From NCBI GenBank assembly GCA_947034885.2, contig OX344753.2, positions 9,734,001-9,798,000 on the forward strand: DNA of 64,000 nucleotides. Direction: 5' to 3'. The position numbers were made by a program, and so were the translations under genes. Positions 47,172-58,629 of this stretch are shown here, piece after piece. Source of the stretch: Thuidium tamariscinum (taxonomy: Eukaryota; Streptophyta; Bryopsida; Hypnales; Thuidiaceae). The stretch's first letter is position 1, and every line of letters starts with the position of its first letter. The notes under the pieces were generated by a model. It was not told the origin of the DNA, did no database searches, and was given only the letters and a program-made list of their open reading frames with translations.

Positions 47172-48499
47172 AAAAGATCCAACGGTTATATATGTCAAAA
47201 AATGTTGTTTTTTTTAAAAATTTGGTAGCTGTCCTAGAAATGACAGTTTTGGAGTAGTTTTGGTGGAAACATAGTTGTGGTCCTTTAGGGGTTAAACTCC
47301 ACCTTCGAGAACTTTTTTTAATTGAGTGATGTTTACATCTCATTTTGGGGGATTCATTTTGGATATGGACTCAAAAGTTTGTTGAACAATGCAATTGTTG
47401 TGCACCTCAAAAAAAATCTATGTCCTTGAAAAGGGCAAATTACAAAGAGTCCAAAGAACCAAGATAAGTATTCCATTCTTTTTTTTCTTTCAACTGATAC
47501 AAATTTCTTTGTTTTCAACAATGAAGTCAATAGAAGCAACCCAACATTGTTTTGTTTACTACAACATACTTTTCTTCTAGTGACTACTCTTATTTTAGTG
47601 GCTACTACATTGCAAGCTCCATCATGAATTGAAAAATGCTCGGAATGTTGTGAAATACTAAAATGAGCATTAACTCTCTTATCTTTCACTAGGCACAAAA
47701 GGTCATCTTTTTGAAATATTATCACTAGCCTTTTTTACATTGACCAAAATAAAACCTCAAATACAAATATTTACTAAAGTGTGTGGTCAAATAATTTGAA
47801 ATTTGTTGAGGAGCTTACTCTCAATGCAAACCTCAAGATCCTATGATTAAATTTTATTTAATCTCAAGAAAACATGAGCAAAGAAACTGCTCAAGTTCTT
47901 GGCAATTTTGGCCCATTTTGAAAGTACCCCCTTTGGATCACTAGGAGTTACAGTACAAAAGAATTCGACCCTCTGGAGGGCCCTGAGTTTTCTCACTAAT
48001 GTTCTTACTATTAGCTACTGTCCATCCGGAAAAAAAAACATGTACAACTCGTCATTACAATGACCACATCAATCAAACAACGAGGATGTTTGCCTGAAGA
48101 CCATCAAGACAAGTGAAGGTTGACAAGACGTTTCTCGCGAGGTTCTACTATTTCCATTGAAGTTGCGGAAACTACGGAAACTACGGAAATTGTTTTCTAA
48201 ATGCAAGGCAAGCTCTTGGCAAATGTTTCTGAATGTTCCCTAGTGAATCTTTTTGAATGTTTTTGAATGTTTTTTGGCATCGACATCAATGTGGACCGGG
48301 TGCAGTAGAGCAAAAAGTTCACTCATTAGAAGAAATTTGAGCCCTCTAAAGGGCCGTTTCGGGGCTGTTCCGCGAAACTGTTCCCTAACTGTTGGGCGTT
48401 GTCAGGGTGGCATTTACCAAAAATAAAAAATAAAAAATTGGGGTCCTGAAATATGAAAAAAATCCCAAATTTTTTTTCAAAAAATAAATAAATTAATGA

Positions 48500-50070
48500 C
48501 ATGGCACTCTCTCGACCATGTCGGATTTCAGTTCACGCGGTAGAAACTGCATTCCCATAGTCCGGGAACCCGCAGTCTTCTATTGCCCTCAAATTTCTTC
48601 TAATGCTTGCGAGTGCAATGAGCTATGGCGTGGATCAGTTGCCGGCCATGAACGCCTCCTACTCCGGCTCAATTTAGGAAGAACTCAAGGCGTTACGTCA
48701 ATTTGGGTCACAAGTGTTTCGTTGCAGTTCCATTTAGAATTGTGATGCTCATTTATGATAGATAGTATTCAAATTGAGTGTGTTGTACTACCGATTGCAA
48801 AATGAGGCCATTGCAGTCTAGGGTTCAAGCTATGACATTATGTAATGAGATTGATGAGGATGGTGCCTACATTCTTCAAAGATACGATGTGAATTCATGG
48901 GTTTCATTAAGACCTAAGCGTAGAGGTGAACACGCCAAAGATGCAGTGAAACATAGAGGGGATTCTATTCAAAGATCATACAAAGCACAAATTACAGAAT
49001 TTCGTTTGAGCTGTGGGTCTACAATAATTTTAAGTGTACGGGTTCAACACACATACATATTTAGACAATTGGAGTTGGATCCCACTGTTCAATTTTCAAT
49101 GTCAAGTAGTTCAAACTATAAGTCTATACCAACTCTTATTCATCAATTTTTTTGCTTCTTTAATCTCACAAAACTCCAATAACACTAGTTTTTGTTCAAG
49201 TTTCTATTTCAAGTTCTTGATTTCAGCTCTTGCTAAATTACAATACTTTCATTTCATAGATTTATACCCTTCAATATATGAAGACTAGATTCATCCTCAG
49301 AGCATCATCGGCGTTTGTATGTCTTACATGCAAAAATAGGGGAACCAAGAAGAGGAAGTAGAACTGATAAAGAGCTTCTGAGTTCTGAATGACAACTTTT
49401 TTTTTACAATGCCAAGTATTTTCCTCGAGAAGGAAATCAACAATTTGGACGTTTAGAGTTAATTCCTTTGCCAAGATTCGATGATCCCACATGGCCATTG
49501 CCGGATATGTCAACCTTTGAAGCATTTTGTGCATGTAGGCGAGCTGATTTCCTAAGCTCTATGAAACCTAGTACATGTAGTAGGTAGACACATCTCTAGT
49601 GGTTCATGCCCGTACCACTGATGGTAGACCTGTTCTCAGAAGCACCTAGTATCCACAAAACAATAATGTTATTTGTTTTTCCAAAAGTATCAAATTTGTT
49701 GTTATTGTCTCTAATGGACAATGGTTGGGACATCAAGGAAACAAACGGAGATGATTTGATAAAGTGCAAAGAAGATCGGAAATCATTGGTTTTTAAGTTC
49801 CATTATATGCAGATTGACATTATATGCCAATTTCCAATTCAACCGCGAACGTTTCAATGGAAAGAAATGGGAGCTAATGGACCAGTGTGGTGTAGTAGAG
49901 GTGATCAAAATACCTTATGAATTCCAAGATTTACAAGGTGAAATTGAAGTAGGACAAGACTGATCACTTACAAATGTTAGGCACGAGCTTTCCATGGCTC
50001 TTGGGTGTAATTGTCCAGATGAATTTTCGATGCAGATAGTTCAAGGTGAAGCTCCAGCATTGAAGGTATG
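48500..50070 (+). pseudogene. Unrecognised, fragmented coding-like stretch
   Basis: Plus-strand frames at 48518-48745, 48778-49182 and 49606-49920 look protein-like, for example 'GAYILQRYDVNSWVSLRPKRR' (split after NSW), 'GWDIKETNGDDLIKCKED' and 'ALGCNCPDEFSMQIVQGEAPALK', the last followed by a GTATGT donor at 50067. Stops intervene and I cannot match the pieces to a family. Because the neighbouring minus-strand unit is transposon-like, this is probably another part of a decayed element. Confidence 0.3.
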
Positions 50071-50194
50071 TACTAAACCATTATGTAGTAAAGTCTTGAA
50101 TTTTATTGTGATTCAAAGTACTAAAATTGTCTCTAACTTTTACATTTTTGATGCATGACTATGTAGATCAACAAACGGCACAAAAAAACGCTTA

Positions 50195-53100
50195 CTACAG
50201 AGGAGTTTCTACCACCCCAAAGTCTCCAAATTTGAGCACTGAATGTCTAGCTAAGCAAACTGGAATCTTCTTGTGAAGACTTAGAAGCATGAGGTATCCA
50301 TTGAGAACCTTGTTGGCTACAGTTATTCTTCCATTCGGCCCAATGTACAGTTGCGCTTGAAGCAAGAGATCGTTTGCGTCAAGCTTGAATAGTTGCTTCA
50401 ATATCATCTTGTTCCTCTACTAATATTTGTTTTTCTACCTCTTCTTCAATGTTTCTAAAAGAATGGGCTATAATATGATACCAATGTTCAAAGGTTTGAT
50501 GCAATGCACTCTTCGTTTATTGTCAACCGCCTGCATGTTGGGTATGACGTTGGTAGGTAGCTTTAGCAGCATGATGAGAATTCTCTACCCCTTGACACGA
50601 CCACATAGAGAGCGATCCATATTCTTCAACAAAAAATGGAGCATGTCTGACGATGATATGCTAGAGCACATATAGTAAACAAGTTTTAATACATGTAGCT
50701 GCAGAAAGAAGAAAAAAAGAATTCAAAGCAGGATGAGAAAGCAAAGATTGTGTCTACCATGTATTGAGTAATGTGATGTTCACCGAAGCAAGTGACAAAA
50801 ACCCGACCCCATTTTTGAGCTTTAGCTCGGTATTTGTGTCTTTGATCATTTGTCAATGTCAATTTTGTGAAGTACTGTTGAAGATCTTGTAGGGTCTTCC
50901 ACATGTCTATCTAACTTTTCTTTGTATCTCCATTGTCTAAAAAATTGTGTATAGTTGCCACTACGTCTTTCCAGACAGTGTTAGATCCTTTAGGCAAGGT
51001 ACTGGCTTAAAGAGTTTAGCGCAGTTGGCTCTAGAGAGACTCGGTTTGTTAGGAATACTATTTGATTTACTTGACAGTTCTGCATCGTTGAAAATTATCA
51101 CGTTACAGCCATGTATTCCGATAGTAGACAAAACCTTTTGCATGTCGTTAATTGCAGCAGCATGTATGGTTTTGTCCCGAATTGTCCAAATGAACATAAA
51201 GTGGAGGTGCAAAATCTTTCCAACTATCCAATTTATAGCATGAAGAGTACATATATGGATTTTGTCTAATGGGATCAGGAAAATTGGTTTCCAATGAGTA
51301 AGAGTCGAAGAACCAACTACCGTTTTTTCATACACACTTGACAAGAAGAGGCCTCTATTCCATGAACTTGATCTATTCGTCATTGATGTAGTCGCTTGAG
51401 TTTGGGTGACAATGGTAGGCTTTGTTCTTTCTTGCAGACAATAAATACATGCATACTTACATTTGGCTCCGTGTTGTAACCTATACATGCATTTTATTGA
51501 CTTCAAGTCAACTGTTAAGTGCCATTGCACTTTGAAGTCTCCTACATCTGATATTGTCAGCAATTGCTCAGATTCTTGAGCTCGGATCAAGTCCAGAAAC
51601 GTTGTTTGCTTGAAGACCTAGTCAAGAACCTGGTCACATTCTTTCGGTACCTGAAAAGAAACTACAGGCCATATCTCTCGTTTAGACTGAATAGAAAAGT
51701 ACTTCAGATCCATAGGAGTAACTGACGGATCCAAGGCACGATTCATTAAGATAATCGACACTCTTTCCAGTTTCTATGCATGGACAATTTCTGCTTCATT
51801 AAGCTTGAATACGAAGACAAGTGGATCTCCCTACACTTCTGCAATGCAATAAAATACGTATCGACAATGAGGTCTAGCTTTCAACCCTAAACCTAATTTA
51901 GGGAATTCAATACGAACCCATTTAAAAATAGAAAAAAAGTGGTATAGTACCTGCTGGAGTAATCTTATAAAGACAGACCATTGTTTGCTGAACTTTCTCT
52001 ATGTCGATAAAGAATGAATTCCGAGAGGACAAGACAACCTTAGTTGGAACTTTGGTTTTGGACTTTGCTAGTTGTGTAATAATGAGCTCATTCTCAATAT
52101 CTGAATATAAACCAATATAGTCCTCCAATCTTGAATTCAAGTCCCTCCGTAATAATGTAACCTCGTGCAAGTTTGCCATGCAGCTAACTTGTAGATTTCT
52201 ATGACCTACAACCTTCATGGCACTACTGAATTTTTTGTGGTAAATAGCATAACCATTTTGTGTAATACTATTTTGGTCGCATATTTCAAGAACATTTTCT
52301 GGACCCATGATCTCTCCAATTTTATCAAAATATTGATTCACAAATTTTTCTCCAACTGGAACCATTTTCGGATCCCGCAGCAACGTACTAACTTCAGTTC
52401 TCAACAATAGGCTAGTAAAGACACGACCTCTCTCTGCTTGGATTGATTCATCGCTATGCAATTGTCCAGTTCTACCCTCGATTATGTTTCGTTCATATCC
52501 TACTCTAGCTGTTTGTGGTCCTACAATTGTACAAGCCAATCTCTTGACAAACTTCTCGTGTCTTCTTTTCTGTGACAATGAAGACAGATCTCTTCGCTGT
52601 CAAATTTGGCTTCGGAAGCTGAATGCAGTATTTTGTAGTCAATTCACCTTCTAAGTAAGGCGACGGAGAGCTTCTTTTGTTTTGTAGAGGTCTAATCTAA
52701 TAGACTACAATTTTGCATTATGAATCTCTATTAGATTATTTTTTTGATTAGATGACCCTCTCTTGTTGCTAATGCAACCACTTTCATATCTTCTCTCACC
52801 ATTGTTTGAGCATCAAGCTCTAATTGCATTTGTTGCATGCGATCCTCAGTTGAAGTCTTCTGTAGTTCTAAATTTGCAATAATTGACTGCAAATTCAGGA
52901 CATTAAGGAGCCTCGATGACTATAAGTCAATCTGACATTGCAGGTTTGACACATGCTCTTTCAGAAATGAAATTTCTACAACATAGTAGTCCATGTCTCT
53001 TTAGTAGCCTCCAACACTATCTGATACTAGACTCTTTATGTATCCAAGCATGCCATTCTCTCCCTCCCCAACGAATTCTAGCAAATCCGAGAGCAAATCC

Positions 53101-53396
53101 TTCAAGTAATTCAACTTTGGACGCTTCCATGTTCTAAGGTCATTTGGATACAGAGACCCAACTGACCTGTCCATCTAAAGATCTAAGGCCGTGAGGCTAG
53201 CCTTTCTCTTCTTTGGGAAGTACGACTTTGACACTTGTTTGTGTAGGAATTTTTCTCTCTGGATTAGTGGCGCATATTTGCCATCAACCATTGTTTGCAC
53301 CTTATAAGGTGGCAGGTTTGTAACATCCCTAAGTGCCATGGATCTAAATGTGAACCACAAACTAACTGTAAACTTCCTCACAAACCACTTCACCAA
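50195..53396 (-). pseudogene. Decayed multi-exon transposon-like gene
   Basis: Reading the minus strand from 53396 down gives several protein-like blocks in order. The first is 53396-53175, ending 'FPKKRKASLTALDL', with a PKKRK patch. Next comes a stop-broken continuation with a coiled-coil-like stretch ('QQMQLELDAQ') to about 52770. 'EEICLHCHRR' (about 52590) leads into the 218-codon frame 52578-51922. The 209-codon frame 51590-50961 follows ('VQWHLTVDLKSIKCMYRLQH', 'KYACIYCLQE', 'HICTLHAINWIVGKI', 'IGIHGCNVIIF'), then 50904-50686 and 50407-50195. Gaps begin and end near plausible splice sites, but in-frame stops show decay. The order recalls multicopy transposon proteins; I cannot name the superfamily. 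Confidence 0.45.
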
Positions 53397-53399
53397 CTA

Positions 53400-55500
53400 A
53401 CCGCAAACTTCCTCATGAACAACATTGCCTCAACAAACAATTACCTTGATAGTATCGGCATTGACAACAGTAATAATATCAACATCGACATCCAACCAAT
53501 GCAAATTGGACAAATTTTGAAGGCAAGAATGAAGAATTTCAAACTACATTTGTAATCAAGATACATGGTGTAAGTTCAACTAAACACAAGATAATCGTTA
53601 GACGGGATAAGTAGACAAGTCATACATCTGGCACCAATTTTACCATGCCTAAATTCCAGCAAGGACGTGACTATGATAGGTGTGAGATCGTCCCTTAGAG
53701 TTGTCCATCCGTCAACCTAATCTCTACCACACGATCACTGAGATCATGGACTGCCCTTTTTATATTGGGAAGCAACCCCTCACAAGGTCCAACTTTTTTG
53801 TAATGACACCACCACCCCACCCTGGCACCCTACCAAGAAATTTTTGCACTTAAGATTCATTAAAAAAATGTGCCACGCTCATTAGGCATTAGCATCCAAC
53901 AACATTATTTTGGCTTGAGTAAACCCTTTGTTTAGGATTTGAAAGAGCCTAAGATTAATTGAGCTTTTTGTAGATTGAAAATGGATAGGTATTAAATTAA
54001 TAAGTGGTAGAATGGTGGGTAGATTAGAAACATCTTCTTAAATTCTTTTGACCATGATTTTAATTTATTATTTATAATATTTTTGACTACTACTTCTCTT
54101 TGTTTGTCATGCCTCAAAATTTAATACATTTTATATTTCTTTAATAGCTTTTAGAATGTATATAGTTAGTTGTAAAATTGGTGGAGTATTAACTATGTTG
54201 AAAAACAACTTAATGAAGAATTAATTTCTTTATCCCTAACTCCATATTATGGAATATATGTCAAATTTCTTATTTATATTTTGTAGAAAATAGTAAAGGC
54301 AAAATGATTGATGCCTTAATAAATCAATTTTATCTTGGAAAGTGCAAAGTATAGGCTAAAATGTCATTTTGAAGGGCATTTTTTTGGCTTGGGACTCATA
54401 GAGAACTCAAGGATATGGAAGTCCTTTAAATTTAAGATTTATTGCATCTTATTACATTTAGAGAAACTTTGGTATAGACCAAAATAGATTCCTCCAAATG
54501 AATGTCTAATTGCTAATTAGTTTCTAGTTAGAACTTGAACTAACTTGAATTATAATTCTTTTTATTGGAAGTGCATTCAAAAGTACTTTACAAAGGAATG
54601 AGGAAACTGAAATTTAGACATTGAATATAGAAAATAAACCAATTAATAAAGACCAAAATTAAAGAAGGGTTGGCAAATCAAAATAATCAATGTGCCTTGC
54701 ACTCTAAATTGAATTTCTTTATCTAATGTCTAGATTTTAGTTTCCTTGTACCGATCCAGAGTACTTTTGAATGTGCTTTCAATGAAAAGAAAAATTCTAA
54801 TTCTAATCCCCAAAATTTTTAAAAAGTAGATCAATATTTAGTTAGCCAAATTATAGATTGCATAGAAGGAGCTTTTAAAGTAGCACTACAAGTTGCATTA
54901 CAATTGAATATGGCAACAACTCATATTGAGGCACTCTTAGTTTTTTGCCGCATGGGATGTCGTAGTACTATGGCCATATATCCCATGCTCCTCACCAACC
55001 ACTTGTAAAAACCAGATCTACTTCCATTGAGATTATAGTCAAAGTTGACCAAATTAGCATGAATATAAAACTACCTTCAATCAAAGTATTTGAAGATGTG
55101 GCAAAATTTGTAGAGTGAAGGATGATGGTGCAGAGCTTGTAGTGTTGGATAAGTATGGCAAGGCTACAATACTATTGCGAAGGCACAATGGTGATGCTCT
55201 TAGCTAGTAATTAAGATAGTATGTTCTTAGAGTGACCATTTAACCCTTTATATAGTAAGAATTCATGATTTTAAGTTGCAAACTTTGATTGATTATTTTG
55301 TAATCAAAAAATATAATTTCAAATGGAAATTTTTTACTATACCATTAACTTGATTGAAGAACTTTACATGCATTGGTTTAAATAAATAGTCATTAAAATA
55401 AATAATAATCCCCTTATGAATACTTCAAAATTGCTTTAGAAAACATGAGGTCCAATTTGGTCTTCTTAGTACATAAAGGATCAAAGAGTTGATTGCCTTT
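53400..55500. other. Intergenic, no supported gene
   Basis: AT-rich DNA. 'ACATCTGGCACCAATTTTACC' near 53624 resembles text seen next to plant retroelements, but no LTR pair or primer-binding site could be confirmed. The rest shows no exons. Confidence 0.4.
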
Positions 55501-55510
55501 TAAGAGAAGC

Positions 55511-55767
55511 TTAACCCCTAAGTGTCCAAAGCAAAATTGTTGAATTTGAGACCTTTCCCAATTCATTCCAATCAAATTGTCTCCTAAATTGAGATCCACA
55601 TGCTTCGACTGTACTGATTGGTAGTAGAGACAAGTCTTGAGGTGTCAAGAAAACTTAGAAAAGGATGTGTCCTTTGACTATACTATTGAAAAGATTATAA
55701 TAGTCAAACATGGAATTTTTTCGAAATGGAGATGCCATATTTGGGTGCTTGGGTGCTCAAGGGTTAA
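55511..55767. mobile_element. Possible TTAA-flanked MITE
   Basis: TTAA 55511-55514 is followed by CCCCTAAGTGTCC, and GGGTGCTCAAGGG precedes TTAA at 55764-55767. The ends pair imperfectly (about 8 of 13). Size and termini resemble the other small TTAA elements, but chance pairing is possible in AT-rich DNA. Confidence 0.35.
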
Positions 55768-56015
55768 CTCTTTGAAACCATTTTCAATAAATTTTTATAG
55801 GAAGAAAAATGGAACTTACATCTCACCTTGGTTGTTTTACATTCTTTGAAACTTTGTGGAATTAGGAGTTACGATGTTTTGAAGTTGAAACCCACTTGTT
55901 ACTAAAAGTGATCACCTGTTGAAATGTGTACTACTAGTACATAGAAGAAAGCAAAATGTACCTCTCTATCATGTTTGCTTTTAGAGCATGGAGTCACCTT
56001 GTAGAGTAGACTGCT

Positions 56016-56245
56016 TTCACCCTTGAAGGACAAATTGGTAGCTGTGGAAATCATAAATTTTGATAGCATGTGACATCATCTATTTTGAATAAGCCAAATA
56101 TATTTGTTGGAAGTCAAAGTCCTCTACAAGATCTTCCCTTTCCACTTCTAATACCGAGGATGAAAAGTTGCAATTCTGTCCTACGAGGAAAGATTCTTTG
56201 TCATTCAAAGGACGCCAAATGTCCACTGCGATGTTCAAGGGTTAA
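56016..56245. mobile_element. Possible TTAA-type MITE with one altered flank
   Basis: TTCA 56016-56019 is followed by CCCTTGAAGGAC, and GATGTTCAAGGG precedes TTAA at 56242-56245. The terminal 8 bp match perfectly in inverse. One TTAA flank would have mutated to TTCA. The interior is non-coding. Confidence 0.4.
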
Positions 56246-57168
56246 GTGAACTAGAGTACAAACTTGGCATATATGATATACAGTGACTGTCGGTAAGTGG
56301 ATTCCATGTTGGAATCTGCAACCCCCTCCAAGTTGAGTGAAGTGGAGCTGCAGCAGCCACTCAGGACTGACAGCTTCCGTTGTTGGTGCGCCTTTCATTA
56401 TTAGGTTAACTTTTAGGTCAAGTTGAGTCAGAAAAACATGGCTTGCACTGCTGCACACTCTGTACTGTGGGGTGCTGGGTCAGAACAACAATAACTTTTT
56501 GAACATCCACGGATCAAGCTTAAGTTAACTTCAATACATTAACTTAATTGGAGTAAAAAAAAACAAAAAAAACTTAACTTAATTTATGATAGAGGGACCC
56601 ATAATTGATAAAATAAGTACATTTGGACATGATCTATGGCAGTAGTACAAGGCATAGCAAATATTTTCAGAGGTGGGTTGACATAAATGATGGGGATTGC
56701 CAAAAAAATTGTAATTTTATCTTTGGAATTGAAATTACTATGAATTTTGAAAGGTAAGAGTTGAGCTTGACCACCAATCAACACCTCAAGTCATCCAATT
56801 CTGATAATTCAAGAACTACTTTTTCGCTCATTGATTCCTACCTTTTTGCTCACTTGTGTGTCATGAATTTATTGGTTCAAACCTTGAAAAGTACATTCTG
56901 ATTTCATTTGTTGTAAGCTTAAAAAAAACTAAAAAAAACTTGAAAAGTACAAAAACACGCAGTCCAAGGAGAAAATGAAAATCCGTTGCAACCTTGGTTG
57001 GAATTACGGTACCCTGTTGATTGCCGATGGAGCACCGAGGTCGGTTAGGAATGGGTGGCCTGACTCTCCTGTCAGTTGCTGTGTTTGTTGTTTGGGAGAC
57101 TCTGAGGTCAGAATCTGAGGATTTTTTTTTCAGAAGTCAGCATAAGCAAGCTCAAGCTTCCTGAACTT

Positions 57169-57555
57169 ACAGTGGAAACACCCAAAACCGTCCGAATAAG
57201 GAATTCAGCATGGTTGGAGGCATCTTTTTCTAAAACTGATATTTTCCTAGTATTAGCAAGAGAAAATCATGAATATTCAAAAAAAAATTAAAATTTTCGG
57301 AATCAGTATGTAATTTCTACAAATTTTCAAAGAGTTGGCTCCCTAGACCACTGGAACCGTCTTATAGATGTACCCTAAACTGAACTCTGCTGAAATCAGT
57401 TGTCAGTGAATGAAAATTATACATGTGTCTTCAAACTGCGTCAGCAAATTAGAGTTAAACACTTGTCAGACACTTTAATGGACGCTCATAGACAGATTTA
57501 GTGACACTCTAGGGACCTGGAATAGGTACACGGATGGGAATGGGTGTTTCTCCCT
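57169..57555 (+). repeat. Dispersed repeat of about 385 bp, copy 2
   Basis: Direct-orientation copy of 34555-34937, starting ACAGTGGAAACACCC. It is followed within 20 bp by the inverted-repeat element at 57574, much as copy 1 abuts the long-TIR element at 34938. Confidence 0.7.
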
Positions 57556-57573
57556 TAAGCTTAGCTTTATCGC

Positions 57574-58384
57574 AGGACACTAAATCTTCCATTCGAACTG
57601 GGCCCCACAGGGTAATTTCTGGGTTCATTTAGGGGTAAAAGTTAAAAATCCCCCTATTTTTGGGTTGTGTCTAGGTATGTTCGCAACTCCCTAACATTCA
57701 ATTTGGGGTCCTTTGTTGCAAATATGACTTCAAAATTTGCAAAAAACATTATTTCCAAAAAATTAAAAATTCCTGCATTTTCCCTAGGTAAATTTGCTTC
57801 TGTGAGGCCCAATTCAAATGGAGGATTTAGTGTCCTCCTAACTTTATCTGATGAGAAGGAAATAAGGTAGAACCACCTATAACCAACCAACACCTTATAG
57901 CCAACCTCTTGATGGACGTATTTCCAACCAAGGCTAAAATGTGTTTTTTTTTTTTTTTTTAAAGTTGGGACTAAAAGTTTGTGGAACATGTCCCAAAATA
58001 GTGTGCAAAAAATTAGGAAGGAGAGAGAGTGAAAAAGTAGTTTTTTGTGTGATCAAAATTAGAAGACTCCACAGATTGGCATTGGGTCTAGTACACTTTT
58101 TGCCTTCCAAAATTTATAGTAATTTCAATTCATGTCATAAAATTACCCATTTTTTTGCAATCCCTATCACTTTTATCTTTACACCTTTGAAAATATTTGT
58201 TTTGCCTTGCTCTACACTAAATCATGTTTAGAATACCAAAATCCAAGAACCCCAAAGAGTATCCAAAGGGCAATCTCAAACATACCTAGACACGATCTAA
58301 AAATATGTTTTTTTTTAACTTTTACCTCTAGTGAATCCAGAAATTACCCTGTGGGGTCCAATTCAAATGGAGGATTTAGCGTCT
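57574..58384. mobile_element. Inverted-repeat element with ends of about 110 bp
   Basis: 'AGGACACTAAATCTTCCATT' at 57574 and the next roughly 110 bp ('CCCACAGGGTAATTTCTGG', 'GTGTCTAGGTATGTT') reappear inverted at 58384-58270. A third copy of the terminal 35 bp lies inside, inverted, ending at 57836. So either a 263-bp or an 811-bp unit could be the element. The interior is non-coding, with a long T run near 57945. The ends contain CACTAAAT, as in the nested element at 46513. Confidence 0.65.
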
Positions 58385-58409
58385 TGCTTCCCACGTGGGT
58401 AATGTAATC

Positions 58410-58623
58410 TTAACCCTGAAGTGTGCCAACGTCCATATTTTGGACGATGAACAGAGGGCTTCAAGGTACTGTTTCATCCAATCAAATGTAACACTTGAAT
58501 CTAGAAAAGACAACCTTCCTTAAGGACCAAATTCATTAAATTCTGGTAAATGATATATCTGTACAAAGCTATAAGCGAAAATGTGCAAAAATTCTAAAAA
58601 GGATTGAGACGCTTCAGGGTTAA
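58410..58623. mobile_element. TTAA-flanked MITE, inverted copy of 44306-44539
   Basis: TTAA 58410-58413 is followed by CCCTGAAGTG, and CGCTTCAGGG precedes TTAA at 58620-58623, for 214 bp. Interior phrases ('GAAAAGACAACCTTCCTTAA', 'AAAGCTATAAGCGAAAATGTG' split at AAGCG) match the 44-kb copy in reverse complement. Confidence 0.7.
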
Positions 58624-58629
58624 CAATTC

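Larger units (their letters stand above)
45705..47295. mobile_element. TTAA-flanked piggyBac-like element carrying nested insertions
   Basis: TTAA 45705-45708 is followed by CCCCTAAAGGACCA, and its exact reverse complement TGGTCCTTTAGGGG precedes TTAA at 47292-47295, so the terminal repeats are 14 bp and perfect. Without the nested block at 46513-47171 the body is about 930 bp and aligns inverted with 35377-36335. The frames inside are short and no transposase is visible. The perfect ends suggest more recent activity than the copy at 35 kb. Confidence 0.75.

Noticed and set aside
53624-53780. Retrotransposon LTR or primer-binding region ('TCTGGCACCAATTTTACC')
   Set aside because: No second LTR, polypurine tract or reverse-transcriptase coding was found in the window.
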